DNA of 47,648 nt from Chitinophaga pinensis (GTDB lineage: Bacteria; Bacteroidota; Bacteroidia; Flavobacteriales_D; Crocinitomicaceae): NCBI GenBank assembly GCA_945902745.1, contig CAMDNE010000021.1, positions 1-47,648 on the forward strand, written 5' to 3'. Positions 24,907 through 33,037 of the stretch are shown in pieces. The translations under genes and the position numbers were made by a program. The notes under the pieces were generated by a model that was given only the letters and a program-made list of their open reading frames with translations, did not search any database and was not told where the DNA came from. Position 1 is the stretch's first letter, and each line of letters starts with the position of its first letter.

Positions 24907-26235
24907 GTGTTAGATCTAAAATACAAAACGATATTAAGTGTAGCTGTGCCATTGATGGTTTCCAGTTTCATTCAGTCTATTGTATTAATTACGGATGCTG
25001 CATTTTTGAGTCGTTATAGTACATTGGCTTTTGATGCTGTTGGAAATGCTGGATTGATTTACATTACCGTTTACATGGCGTTAGCAGGAATGGGAGATGG
25101 AGCGCAAATATTGATTGCACGAAGAATTGGACAGGAAAATACAAATGCGATTGGAAGAATCTTTGGTTCTTCAATTGTTTCAAACTTTATGATTGCTTTC
25201 GTCTTATTTTTAATAATTCAATTGGTAATGCCAGATTTGTTGAATTATTACTCAAAGCACAAGGATTTAGCGCATTTGCAAGTTGAATTTATTCATATTC
25301 GTGGGTTTGCGCTTTTCTTTGCAATGATTACGTTATCCATTCAAGCTTTCTTTTTAGCGATTGGAAAAACATGGGTAGTATTAATCGCCGCATTAATCAC
25401 AGCGAGTTCCAACATTTTATTGGATTACGTCTTGATATTTGGAGAATGGGGATTCCCATCATTGGGATTAAAAGGAGCAGCTTGGGCTAATACGATTGCT
25501 GACGCATGTGGAATGGTGTTTTTAGTAATCTTCTTGATTTTTTCAAAGGAACGTAAAAAATTAAAACTCTTTTCTCATTTTTCCATTAATCTTCCTTCAT
25601 TAAAAGAATTGTTTAAAATTGGCAGTCCAATTATGTTTCAAGGAATTATTGCATTGGCCACTTGGACAATCTTTTTCACATGGATTGAACAAATAGGTAA
25701 ATTTGAATTAACTGTTTCTCAAAATATTCGAGCGATTTATTTTCTAGCTTTTGTTCCAATTTGGGGATTTGCAGGAACTACGAAAACCTATATCTCACAA
25801 TATTTAGGGAAGGGAGATCATACTTCGTTAAAAATAATTCAACGAAGAATTCAATTAATGACCGTCATTTCTTTGTTCATCTTTTTCCATGGTGCAATTT
25901 TTTACCCAAAGCAATTAATTGGTTTTATTAATCCTGCTGAACAATACATTGATAAAAGTGCAGAAATAATGCGCTTCATTGCAGGTTCAATAATGATGTA
26001 TGGCTTATTCAGTGTTTATTTCCAAACGATTAATGGAAGTGGAAACACGATGGTTTCATTTACAATTGAAGTAATATGTGTGGCGGTTTATACGTTAACG
26101 GGTTATTTATTAATCAAAGTTTTTCAAGTAGATATTTTTTGGATTTGGTCCGTAGAATACGTTTATTTCGGATGCATGGGACTCTTGTCCATTTTATATT
26201 TGCGGTTTTTTGATTGGAAGAAAAAGATAGTATGA
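24907..26235 (+). CDS. MATE family efflux transporter
   Basis: The 442-residue protein starts at a GTG. Twelve membrane helices occur in two MATE halves; the family feel is seen in VPLMVSSFIQSIVLITDAAFLSRY and in LGLKGAAWANTIADACGMV. It is probably a cation-coupled exporter of drugs or metabolites; the substrate is unknown. The ATG of fmt overlaps its stop codon (ATGA), so fmt is translationally coupled. The upstream region is the heptamer array. Confidence 0.92.
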   Translation: MLDLKYKTILSVAVPLMVSSFIQSIVLITDAAFLSRYSTLAFDAVGNAGLIYITVYMALAGMGDGAQILIARRIGQENTNAIGRIFGSSIVSNFMIAFVLFLIIQLVMPDLLNYYSKHKDLAHLQVEFIHIRGFALFFAMITLSIQAFFLAIGKTWVVLIAALITASSNILLDYVLIFGEWGFPSLGLKGAAWANTIADACGMVFLVIFLIFSKERKKLKLFSHFSINLPSLKELFKIGSPIMFQGIIALATWTIFFTWIEQIGKFELTVSQNIRAIYFLAFVPIWGFAGTTKTYISQYLGKGDHTSLKIIQRRIQLMTVISLFIFFHGAIFYPKQLIGFINPAEQYIDKSAEIMRFIAGSIMMYGLFSVYFQTINGSGNTMVSFTIEVICVAVYTLTGYLLIKVFQVDIFWIWSVEYVYFGCMGLLSILYLRFFDWKKKIV

Positions 26236-27197
26236 TAAAAAAAGAAGATTTTCGAATTGTTTTTATGGGCACTCCTGAATTTGCCGTTTGTATTCTAGAT
26301 AAACTAGTGCAAGATAACTATTCGATTGTTGGAGTTATTACAGCACCAGACAAACCAGCTGGACGTGGACAACAGATTAATGAAAGTGCAGTAAAAAAAT
26401 ATGCCGTAGAAAAACAATTAAACATCCTTCAACCAACGAATCTAAAAGATGAGACATTTATCAATCAACTTGAAGATTTACGTGCCGATTTATTTATTGT
26501 TGTAGCCTTCCGAATGTTGCCTGAAGTCGTTTGGGCAATGCCTCCAAAAGGAACAATTAACCTTCACGCGTCGTTACTGCCAAATTATCGCGGTGCAGCT
26601 CCAATCAATTGGGCTGTTATTAATGGAGATAAAGAAACTGGGGTAACTAGCTTTTTCATTGAAAAAGAAATTGACACTGGAAAAATCATTGAACGTGCGA
26701 AATTATCAATAGGCGAAAATGAAACCGTTGGAGAATTGCACGATCGATTGATGAATTTAGGAGCAATCGTAATTGAGTCAACCGTGCAAAAAATAATGAA
26801 AGGAGAAGCGATTGGTATTGAACAATTAAAACTTGCAGAAGGTGAATTGAAAATTGCACCAAAAATTTTTAAACAAGATTGCAAAATTGATTGGAATCAG
26901 AACATCGATAGTATCCATAATTTTATCCGAGGGCTCTCACCCTATCCTGCTGCATGGTGCTCCTTGAAAAATTCAGTTAAAGTAGAAGAAAAAACATTCA
27001 AAGTCTTTCTATCTGAAAAAACGAACACTCCTTCAAATGATTACACTTCTTTAAGAGAAGAAATTGATGGTATTTACTTTCCTTGCAAGGATTTTTATTT
27101 AAAAGTCACTGAAATCCAAATGGAAGGCAAACGGAAAATGAATTTCAAAGAATTTTCTGCTGGAAATAACGTCTCAGATTGGCAAATAGAACACTGA
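26232..27197 (+). CDS. fmt: Methionyl-tRNA formyltransferase
   Basis: The 321-residue protein is taken from the ATG at 26232, which overlaps the MATE stop; a TTG start at 26214 is less likely. It formylates initiator Met-tRNA with 10-formyl-THF. The motif FMGTPEFAV is near the N-terminus. The catalytic Asn110, His112 and Asp148 lie in INLHASLLPNYRGAAPI and EIDTG. The C-terminal OB-like domain (about 210-321) is complete. Confidence 0.95.
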   Translation: MIKKEDFRIVFMGTPEFAVCILDKLVQDNYSIVGVITAPDKPAGRGQQINESAVKKYAVEKQLNILQPTNLKDETFINQLEDLRADLFIVVAFRMLPEVVWAMPPKGTINLHASLLPNYRGAAPINWAVINGDKETGVTSFFIEKEIDTGKIIERAKLSIGENETVGELHDRLMNLGAIVIESTVQKIMKGEAIGIEQLKLAEGELKIAPKIFKQDCKIDWNQNIDSIHNFIRGLSPYPAAWCSLKNSVKVEEKTFKVFLSEKTNTPSNDYTSLREEIDGIYFPCKDFYLKVTEIQMEGKRKMNFKEFSAGNNVSDWQIEH

Positions 27198-27277
27198 TTC
27201 ATTCACCGACAAAATACGTTTACTGGTCGAAATGACCTTGAAAAATGGGCGTTTCAGCCATGGTTATCAACAAAATG

Positions 27278-27309
27278 GTGCTTTTTTCAACAAAAAAGCA
27301 CTTTTTTTT
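27278..27309 (+). terminator. Terminator after fmt
   Basis: GTGCTTTTTT (27278-27287) pairs perfectly with AAAAAAGCAC (27292-27301) around CAAC, followed by eight T. It separates fmt from the HU promoter 11 bp later. Confidence 0.88.
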
Positions 27310-27319
27310 ACTAAAATGC

Positions 27320-27349
27320 TTGTGTGGGTGGGATATTCAGATATATTTG
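27320..27349 (+). promoter_or_regulatory. HU gene promoter
   Basis: TTG (27320-27322), 19 bp, then TATATTTG (27342-27349): the clearest match to the Bacteroidetes consensus in the window. The leader would be about 35 nt. Confidence 0.75.
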
Positions 27350-27390
27350 CTTCGGTAATTAAATAACAAACATTCTAAAAACCAAAAACT

Positions 27391-27663
27391 ATGAACAAAG
27401 CAGAATTAATTGATGCAATAGCATCAGAGGCTGGATTAACAAAAGCAGATGCAAAAAAAGCATTAGACGGATTTGTAACAGCTACAGCTAACGCATTAAA
27501 AACTGGAGACAGAATTTCTCTAGTAGGATTCGGATCTTTTTCAGTTTCTAACAGAGCTGCAAGAACAGGACGTAACCCACAAACAGGAAAAGAAATCAAA
27601 ATCGCTGCTAAGAACGTTGTACGTTTCAAAGCTGGTGCTGAACTTTCTGGAAAGGTTAATTAA
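27391..27663 (+). CDS. hup: HU family DNA-binding protein
   Basis: The 90-residue protein matches the standard HU length. MNKAELIDAIASEAGLTKADAKKALDGF forms the helical dimer part, FGSFSVSNRAARTGRNPQTG holds the DNA-bending arm, and VVRFKAGAELSGKVN ends the protein. It is a nucleoid architectural protein. It is monocistronic, with a strong promoter and terminator. Confidence 0.96.
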   Translation: MNKAELIDAIASEAGLTKADAKKALDGFVTATANALKTGDRISLVGFGSFSVSNRAARTGRNPQTGKEIKIAAKNVVRFKAGAELSGKVN

Positions 27664-27684
27664 TCCTATTTCTGTAAAGAAGTT

Positions 27685-27719
27685 AAAAAGGGGAATCGAA
27701 AGATTCTCCTTTTTTTTTG
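27685..27719 (+). terminator. Terminator after the HU gene
   Basis: AAAGGGGAATC pairs with GATTCTCCTTT (one G-U pair) around a GAAA tetraloop, followed by a run of T. It lies 22 bp past the HU stop. Confidence 0.88.
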
Positions 27720-27799
27720 TTAAAACTTGAATTTGTTTAAACAATTAGAGCTTTCATTTTTTATAAAGGAACTAAACTATTACTTATCTCCTTTACAGA

Positions 27800-28441
27800 A
27801 TGAAAATAAATTATCGACAGCCTTTATAGAAAAGTGAATTAGCATCCTTATTTCAATTAAGACATCAAGTTTATTCTTAGGATAATGAGATTATTAGCAT
27901 GAATTCGTTTGACATGACTCATGATAAAAATGAATTTGATATGAATGACTTTGATATAAACCCATTTGATATTAATGCCTATCATTTTGGAGCATATCTA
28001 AAAAATATTCCAATAGGATATATTCGAATGACGTCATCGAATCCAACAAATACCTCAGAATGGACAAAAGAGATTATCTCAGAAAATGGTATTAACTTAA
28101 TAACATGCCTTAACGATTTCCCTTTTGAGAGATACTATCCTGACGAATACTTATCTAAAAGATTAATCAATAGTTATTCAACAAAAAAAATTGGAGAAAT
28201 CGGAAAAATAGCAATTCATGGAGATTATAGAAATGGTGGATTGGTCTTTGAAAACTTGATAAGTCAATTTCAACTGTTTTGTTTTTATGAACAGGAATAT
28301 GACCTCGCAATTAAAGTATGTTCATTAGAGTTTGAAATGCATTACAAAAATTTCGGTTTTCAAAGAATTGATCATTCAACTACTTTTTCGTATAAAAAAG
28401 TACCGGAAGCTGTTATCATACAATTTTCTAAGCCCCTTTAA
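27800..28441 (+). pseudogene. Autoinducer-synthase/FeeM-like N-acyltransferase (GNAT fold) with two in-frame TAG codons
   Basis: Reading from the ATG at 27800, one frame runs to the TAA at 28441 but is broken by TAG at 27827-27829 and TAG at 27878-27880. The interrupted N-terminus includes KSELASLFQLRHQVYS, the LRxxVY start of LuxI- and FeeM-type acyltransferases. The part after the stops (from ATG 27899, 180 codons) keeps IPIGYIRM, a motif-A-like EIGKIAIHGDYRNGGLVFENLI and a LEFEMHYKNFGF end. If read through, the product is about 213 residues. It is either a decayed gene, two stop mutations with no frameshift, or a shorter protein from 27899. Amber is a normal stop elsewhere here, so reassignment is unlikely. 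Confidence 0.6.
27935..27979 (+). repeat. Three tandem 15-bp units inside the acyltransferase frame
   Basis: TTTGATATGAATGAC, TTTGATATAAACCCA and TTTGATATTAATGCC stand head to tail and encode FDMND, FDINP and FDINA. They keep the reading frame and make the Asp/Phe-rich N-terminus just after the second TAG. Confidence 0.65.
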
Positions 28442-28485
28442 CGCAGGATCATTTACTGATAAGCCATACTTTTTTCTAATTATTC

Positions 28486-28493
28486 TATATTTG
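28486..28493 (+). promoter_or_regulatory. -7 box of the trmH gene
   Basis: TATATTTG matches TAnnTTTG, 16 bp before the trmH ATG. A T-rich stretch but no TTG lies at the -33 position. Confidence 0.5.
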
Positions 28494-28509
28494 CATTCAA
28501 CTTTCACAC

Positions 28510-29196
28510 ATGTTTAAAGAAGATAAAGCAGTATTAAACGAATTTTACGAAATCATTTCACCGAGTAAACAAGAAATGTATGATCGAATTGCTGCAGAAA
28601 GAACAAAGCACATTACGGTAGTATTAGAAAATATTCACCAAGAACATAATGCTTCCGCAGTTTTACGATCATGTGATTGTTTCGGAATTCAAGATTTACA
28701 TGTAATAGAAAAGAACAATCAATACAAAGTACAACGCGATATTGCATTAGGAGCAGGAAGATGGGTGGACTTGTATAATTATGATAAAGGAACACAGCCA
28801 TCAATTGATTGCATTCAAAAATTAAAAGCACAAGGTTATAAAATTGTTGCTACAACACCTCACACTAAAGATGTCACAATTAATGATTTAAAATTAGATC
28901 AGCCGATTGCATTGGTTTTTGGAACAGAACATGTAGGAATTTCTCCAGAGATAATTGAAATGGCTGATGAATTTGTAAAAATTCCAATGTACGGATTTAG
29001 CGAAAGTTTCAATATTTCTGTTTCTGTGGCAATTACTTTGAATACAATTCGTCACAGATTAGAGAACTCTGAAATTACATGGAAACTTTCAGAAGAAGAA
29101 CAAACGTTACTTAAATTAAAATGGTGTAAAAAAATACTTCGAAGCGGACAAGAGATGGAAGATGAATTTAGACGTCGATTATTTCAAAAAGAATAA
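28510..29196 (+). CDS. trmH: TrmH family tRNA/rRNA 2'-O-ribose methyltransferase
   Basis: The 228-residue SPOUT methyltransferase has the knotted-fold motifs in order: VLENIHQEHNASAVLRSCDCFGI with Asn and Arg, LVFGTEHVGIS, and IPMYGFSESFNISVSVAITL. It is most like tRNA (Gm18) TrmH, and a C-terminal helical tail of TrmH type (LSEEEQTLLKLKWCKKIL) supports this over RlmB. It acts on tRNA in the cytoplasm. Confidence 0.9.
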   Translation: MFKEDKAVLNEFYEIISPSKQEMYDRIAAERTKHITVVLENIHQEHNASAVLRSCDCFGIQDLHVIEKNNQYKVQRDIALGAGRWVDLYNYDKGTQPSIDCIQKLKAQGYKIVATTPHTKDVTINDLKLDQPIALVFGTEHVGISPEIIEMADEFVKIPMYGFSESFNISVSVAITLNTIRHRLENSEITWKLSEEEQTLLKLKWCKKILRSGQEMEDEFRRRLFQKE

Positions 29197-29204
29197 TATC
29201 TTTG
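29197..29204 (+). promoter_or_regulatory. -7 box of the THX gene
   Basis: TATCTTTG matches TAnnTTTG, immediately after the trmH stop and 31 bp before the THX ATG. No clear -33. Confidence 0.45.
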
Positions 29205-29235
29205 CAGTGTCGTATTAAAATACTTTTAGAATATT

Positions 29236-29532
29236 ATGGGAAGAGGAGATATTAAAACAGCAAAAGGTAAAAGAACAAGAGGTTCTTATGGTAACACTCG
29301 TAAGAGAAAAGTTATGCCTACAGCAGCACATCCAGCTGCAAAGAAAGTAGCTGATAAAGAAGAAACTGTAGCTGTTAAGAAAGTTGCAGTGAAAAAAGTT
29401 GCTGCACCTAAAGCAGTAGCAGAAAAAAAGGTAGCTGTACCTAAAGTTGCTGCAGAGAAAAAACCTGCAGTGAAAAAAGCTCCAGCAGCCAAAGCAACAA
29501 CAGAAAAAAAACCAGCAAAAAAAGCTGAATAA
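29236..29532 (+). CDS. 30S ribosomal protein THX with a histone H1-like tail
   Basis: Residues 1-26 (MGRGDIKTAKGKRTRGSYGN onward, then TRKRK) are a full THX domain, normally a 25-60 residue 30S protein. From about residue 29 to 98 the protein is almost only Ala, Lys, Val, Pro and Glu, with repeated VKKVA and EKKPA units like eukaryotic histone H1 tails. The tail has degenerate DNA repeats. I infer THX activity at the ribosome and nucleic-acid or rRNA contact by the tail; a role on DNA is unproven. The gene is flanked by its own promoter and terminator. Confidence 0.85.
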   Translation: MGRGDIKTAKGKRTRGSYGNTRKRKVMPTAAHPAAKKVADKEETVAVKKVAVKKVAAPKAVAEKKVAVPKVAAEKKPAVKKAPAAKATTEKKPAKKAE

Positions 29533-29541
29533 TAATAGTTG

Positions 29542-29572
29542 AAAGCTGTCATAATTGACAGCTTTTTTTTTA
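29542..29572 (+). terminator. Terminator after the THX gene
   Basis: AAAGCTGTC (29542-29550) pairs with GACAGCTTT (29557-29565) around ATAATT, followed by T's. Confidence 0.88.
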
Positions 29573-29666
29573 TCTCTTTTTTAAAGAAATAAAGTTCTTT
29601 TTGACGCGAGATATCTTTTATTTTAATGAAATTTGCATAAACAAAAACACAATAAAAAAGAACACC

Positions 29667-30734
29667 ATGAAACACAATTTCGGAGCAGGACCTTGTATTT
29701 TACCTCAAGATGTTTTCAAACAAGCTGCTGCTGCAGTTTTAGATTTTAATGGATTATCAATTCTAGAAGTTTCTCACCGTCATAAAGATTTTGTTGCGGT
29801 AATGGATGAAGCAATTGATTTAGTGAAAAAAGCATTAAATGTTCCTGAAGGATATTCTGTTGCATATCTTCAAGGTGGGGCAACACTTGGTTTTGCTATT
29901 TCTGCATTGAACATGATGCGTGACACTAAAAAAGCTGGCTACATCAATACTGGTACTTGGGCTTCAGGCGCAATCAAAGAAGCGAAAAAACTTGGAATTG
30001 ACGTAAACGTATTTGCCTCATCAGAAGATAAAAAATTCTCTTATATACCTAAAGATTATATCGCACCTTCAGATGTAGATTTTATTCATTATACATCCAA
30101 CAATACAATTTACGGAACGCAATTTAAAGCTGTTCCAAAAACGGATCGTCCATTGGTTTGCGACATGTCTTCAGATATTTTTTCTCAAGAAATTAATGTT
30201 GGTGATTTTGATTTAATATATGCTGGTGCTCAAAAAAATCTTGGTCCAGCTGGTGCAACATTATACATCGTGAAAGATGACGTTCTTGGAAAATCAACAT
30301 CGCCATTCATGCCAACTTATTTTGATTTGAAACAACAAGTTGAAAAAGAATCAATGTTAAACACTCCTCCTGTATTTTCAGTATATGTAGCGATGTTAAA
30401 CCTTCGTAATTTATTAGCAAACGGTGGTGTTAAAGCAATGGAAGCTAAAAATAATGCAAAAGCCGATTTATTGTATACGGAAATCGATGCAAACCCATTA
30501 TTTATTGGAAGTGTAGATGCTGAAGATCGATCAAACATGAATGCTACTTTCTTATTAAAAGACGATGCTCATCAAGAACTTTTTGATAAAATGTGGAAAG
30601 AAGCTGGAATTGTTGGATTACCAGGCCATCGGTCTACTGGAGGATATAGAGCGTCAATGTACAATGCACTTCCTATTGAAAGTGTGCAAGTATTAGTTGA
30701 TGTCATGAAAGAATTTACAAGAAAAAATGGTTGA
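29667..30734 (+). CDS. serC: Phosphoserine aminotransferase
   Basis: The 355-residue protein is taken from the ATG at 29667 (MKHNFGAGPCILP); the FGAGP motif must be at the very N-terminus, so the in-frame ATG at 29601 is rejected. It makes 3-phosphoserine from 3-phosphohydroxypyruvate and glutamate (serine and B6 pathways). YLQGGATLGF binds the cofactor phosphate, and the PLP lysine is Lys190 in YAGAQKNLGPAG. GLPGHRSTGGYRASMYNALP is the substrate-binding end. Confidence 0.96.
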   Translation: MKHNFGAGPCILPQDVFKQAAAAVLDFNGLSILEVSHRHKDFVAVMDEAIDLVKKALNVPEGYSVAYLQGGATLGFAISALNMMRDTKKAGYINTGTWASGAIKEAKKLGIDVNVFASSEDKKFSYIPKDYIAPSDVDFIHYTSNNTIYGTQFKAVPKTDRPLVCDMSSDIFSQEINVGDFDLIYAGAQKNLGPAGATLYIVKDDVLGKSTSPFMPTYFDLKQQVEKESMLNTPPVFSVYVAMLNLRNLLANGGVKAMEAKNNAKADLLYTEIDANPLFIGSVDAEDRSNMNATFLLKDDAHQELFDKMWKEAGIVGLPGHRSTGGYRASMYNALPIESVQVLVDVMKEFTRKNG

Positions 30735-30743
30735 TCTCGACTG

Positions 30744-30758
30744 CTTCGACAAGCTCAG
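30744..30758 (+). repeat. Dispersed 15-bp intergenic repeat, copy 2
   Basis: CTTCGACAAGCTCAG, exact reverse complement of 8546-8560. Around it, AATGGT (30726-30731) and ACCATT (30770-30775) form a wider inverted pair, so the serC-serA gap may fold as a stem. Confidence 0.6.
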
Positions 30759-30826
30759 CAACCTCGGTCACCATTTGATTAGCTCAGATATCTTTTAATC
30801 TATTACGAATTACAAATCTATTTAGT

Positions 30827-31783
30827 ATGAAAATTTTAGCAAACGACGGAATATCAGATTTAGGAAAATCATTGTTAGAAAAAGCTGGTTTTACAGTAAT
30901 TACAGAAAAAGTTGATCAAGATAATCTTGCTTCTGAAGTCAATGCACAAGGAATTGAAATGATTCTTGTTAGAAGTGCAACAACAGTGAGAAAAGATGTG
31001 ATTGATGCATGTCCAGGATTGAAACTAATTGGTCGTGGAGGTGTTGGAATGGATAACATCGATGTTCAATATGCAAAAGATAAAGGAATTACTGTAATAA
31101 ATACTCCTGCGTCTTCATCTCAATCTGTTGCTGAATTAGTAATGGGGCATTTATTTGCCATTTCACGCTCGTTAAATGATTCATATAAAAACATTGAAAC
31201 AGGTGATTTTTCTACACTTAAGAAAAAATATGCGAAGGGCGTTGAATTACGTGGTAAAACATTAGGAATCATTGGTTTTGGTCGTATTGGTCAAAGCTTA
31301 GCTTCATATGCATTAGGCTGTGGAATGGATGTCATTGCGATTGATCAATTCAGTACTCCAGTTTCAATTAACGTTCCAATTGGTAATGGAAATAGTGCAA
31401 CGGTAAGTATCACTCCAAGCCTATCTTTAACAGACGAACTTGGAAAACTAGATTACATTTCGATTCACGTTCCAAAACAAGCTGATGGAAGTGCAGTTAT
31501 AGCAGCTAATGAATTTACCAAGATGAAAAAAGGTGTTCGCTTAGTTAATGCAGCTCGCGGCGGTGTTATCAATGAAGATGATTTACTTGTAGCTTTAAAC
31601 AATGGACAAGTTGCTGCTATTGCCTTGGATGTTTTTGAAAATGAACCGAATCCTAGAAAAGAATTATTAAGTCATCCAAACATTGCGTGTACGCCACATA
31701 TTGGTGCTGCAACAATGGAGGCACAAGACAGAATTGGTGAAGAATTAGCAAGTTTGATAATCGGTCAATTTACTAACGCTTAA
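30827..31783 (+). CDS. serA: D-3-phosphoglycerate dehydrogenase, short form
   Basis: The 318-residue D-2-hydroxyacid dehydrogenase has GRGGVGMDNID, the Rossmann motif GIIGFGRIGQ (about 147-156), and the catalytic Arg244 (NAARGGVINE), Glu273 (DVFENEP) and His291 (TPHIGAAT). There is no ACT or intervening regulatory domain, so the enzyme lacks the C-terminal serine-feedback site of the E. coli form. Directly following serC, it gives the first serine-pathway step. Confidence 0.92.
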   Translation: MKILANDGISDLGKSLLEKAGFTVITEKVDQDNLASEVNAQGIEMILVRSATTVRKDVIDACPGLKLIGRGGVGMDNIDVQYAKDKGITVINTPASSSQSVAELVMGHLFAISRSLNDSYKNIETGDFSTLKKKYAKGVELRGKTLGIIGFGRIGQSLASYALGCGMDVIAIDQFSTPVSINVPIGNGNSATVSITPSLSLTDELGKLDYISIHVPKQADGSAVIAANEFTKMKKGVRLVNAARGGVINEDDLLVALNNGQVAAIALDVFENEPNPRKELLSHPNIACTPHIGAATMEAQDRIGEELASLIIGQFTNA

Positions 31784-31801
31784 TTTCATTTCGCCTTTTA
31801 A

Positions 31802-33037
31802 ATGACAAAAATAGCACCTTTTAAAGCATTGCGCCCAGTGCGTGACAAAGTTCAACTTGTCGCTACACGCCCCTATTATTCATACAAAAAAAATGTGCTT
31901 TTCGCTAAATTGGAATCCAATCCTTTTACTTTTTTGCATATTATCAATCCGGAATTTGGCAGTGCTTCACATACAAAAGCAAACACAAAAGAACGTTTTG
32001 ACCATGTTAGTGATAAATACAATGAGTTTTTGGAAGATGGGATATTGATTCAAGATAAAACACCACATATTTACATTTATCGCCAAACGAAGGACGGGCA
32101 CGAATTCACTGGTATAATTGCTGGAGCAAGTGTTGAAGAATATGAAAATGATCTCATCAAAAAACACGAAGCAACTTTAACTACAAGAGAAGCAATGTTT
32201 ACGAATTATTTAGACATCGTTGGTTATAATGCTGAACCTGTGCTCCTTTCCTACCCGCATGAACAAACAATTGATGATTTGTTGGTTAGATATTCTAGTA
32301 CGCGTCCGGAATATGAATTCACTACAACAGACACGATAAAACATGAATTATGGGTATTGAATGAAGAGGAAACGCTTAAAATGGCTGCTGCTTTTGAAAC
32401 GTTAAAAGCAACCTATATTGCTGACGGACATCACCGTTCAGCTTCTTCTTCAGGTCTAAAAAAATATAGAAGCACAAAAGGAAAAACACCGTTTCCAAAT
32501 GAAGATTATTTTCTAGCATTTTTCATTGATGAAAACAAAATGAAGATTTTGGAATTTAATCGTTTGGTAAAAACACTTAATAATCATACAAATGATGAAT
32601 TCTTAGAATTGCTTTCTAAAAGCTTTACAATTGAATCACTCAAACAAGCAATTAAGCCATATCAAGAACATCAATTATCAATGTGTCTTGAAGGGAAATG
32701 GTACTTATTACAATGTAAACCGGAGATCATTGACCATAACCATCCAGTTAATTGTTTGGATGCGGAAATCCTTACTCAAGCTGTATTAAAACCGATTTTA
32801 GGAATTTCAGATTTAAAAACTGACGAAAACATTGATTTTATCAGTGGCGCAGAAAGCATTGAAAAAATTGAAAGTCAAATAACCGAAGGAAAATTTAAAG
32901 TTGGATTTATTCTATTCCCAATTACGATGGAACAAGTTAAAAAAGTTGCTGATCACAAGATGATTATGCCTCCAAAATCAACTTGGGTTGAGCCAAAATT
33001 GAGAAGTGGATTAACAATTTACAATATCAATGAATAA
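31802..33037 (+). CDS. DUF1015 family protein
   Basis: The 411-residue soluble protein has the DUF1015 hallmark IADGHHRSASSS near the centre. The N-terminal motif AFKALRPV is that of the family (usually PFKALRP). The function is not established. It follows serA by 18 bp and overlaps the yggS start by one base; serC-serA-DUF1015 order is frequent in this phylum (recalled), which suggests a link to serine or phosphoserine metabolism. Confidence 0.88.
   Translation: MTKIAPFKALRPVRDKVQLVATRPYYSYKKNVLFAKLESNPFTFLHIINPEFGSASHTKANTKERFDHVSDKYNEFLEDGILIQDKTPHIYIYRQTKDGHEFTGIIAGASVEEYENDLIKKHEATLTTREAMFTNYLDIVGYNAEPVLLSYPHEQTIDDLLVRYSSTRPEYEFTTTDTIKHELWVLNEEETLKMAAAFETLKATYIADGHHRSASSSGLKKYRSTKGKTPFPNEDYFLAFFIDENKMKILEFNRLVKTLNNHTNDEFLELLSKSFTIESLKQAIKPYQEHQLSMCLEGKWYLLQCKPEIIDHNHPVNCLDAEILTQAVLKPILGISDLKTDENIDFISGAESIEKIESQITEGKFKVGFILFPITMEQVKKVADHKMIMPPKSTWVEPKLRSGLTIYNINE

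Noticed and set aside
27827-27880. TAG reassigned to an amino acid
   Set aside because: recQ and the RlmI-like gene end at TAG at their natural C-termini, so amber is read as stop in this genome.
29286-29675. 129-codon open frame on the minus strand, Ala/Thr-rich
   Set aside because: It is the antisense of the Lys/Ala tail of the THX gene; the AAA/GCA codon bias leaves the other strand free of stops.
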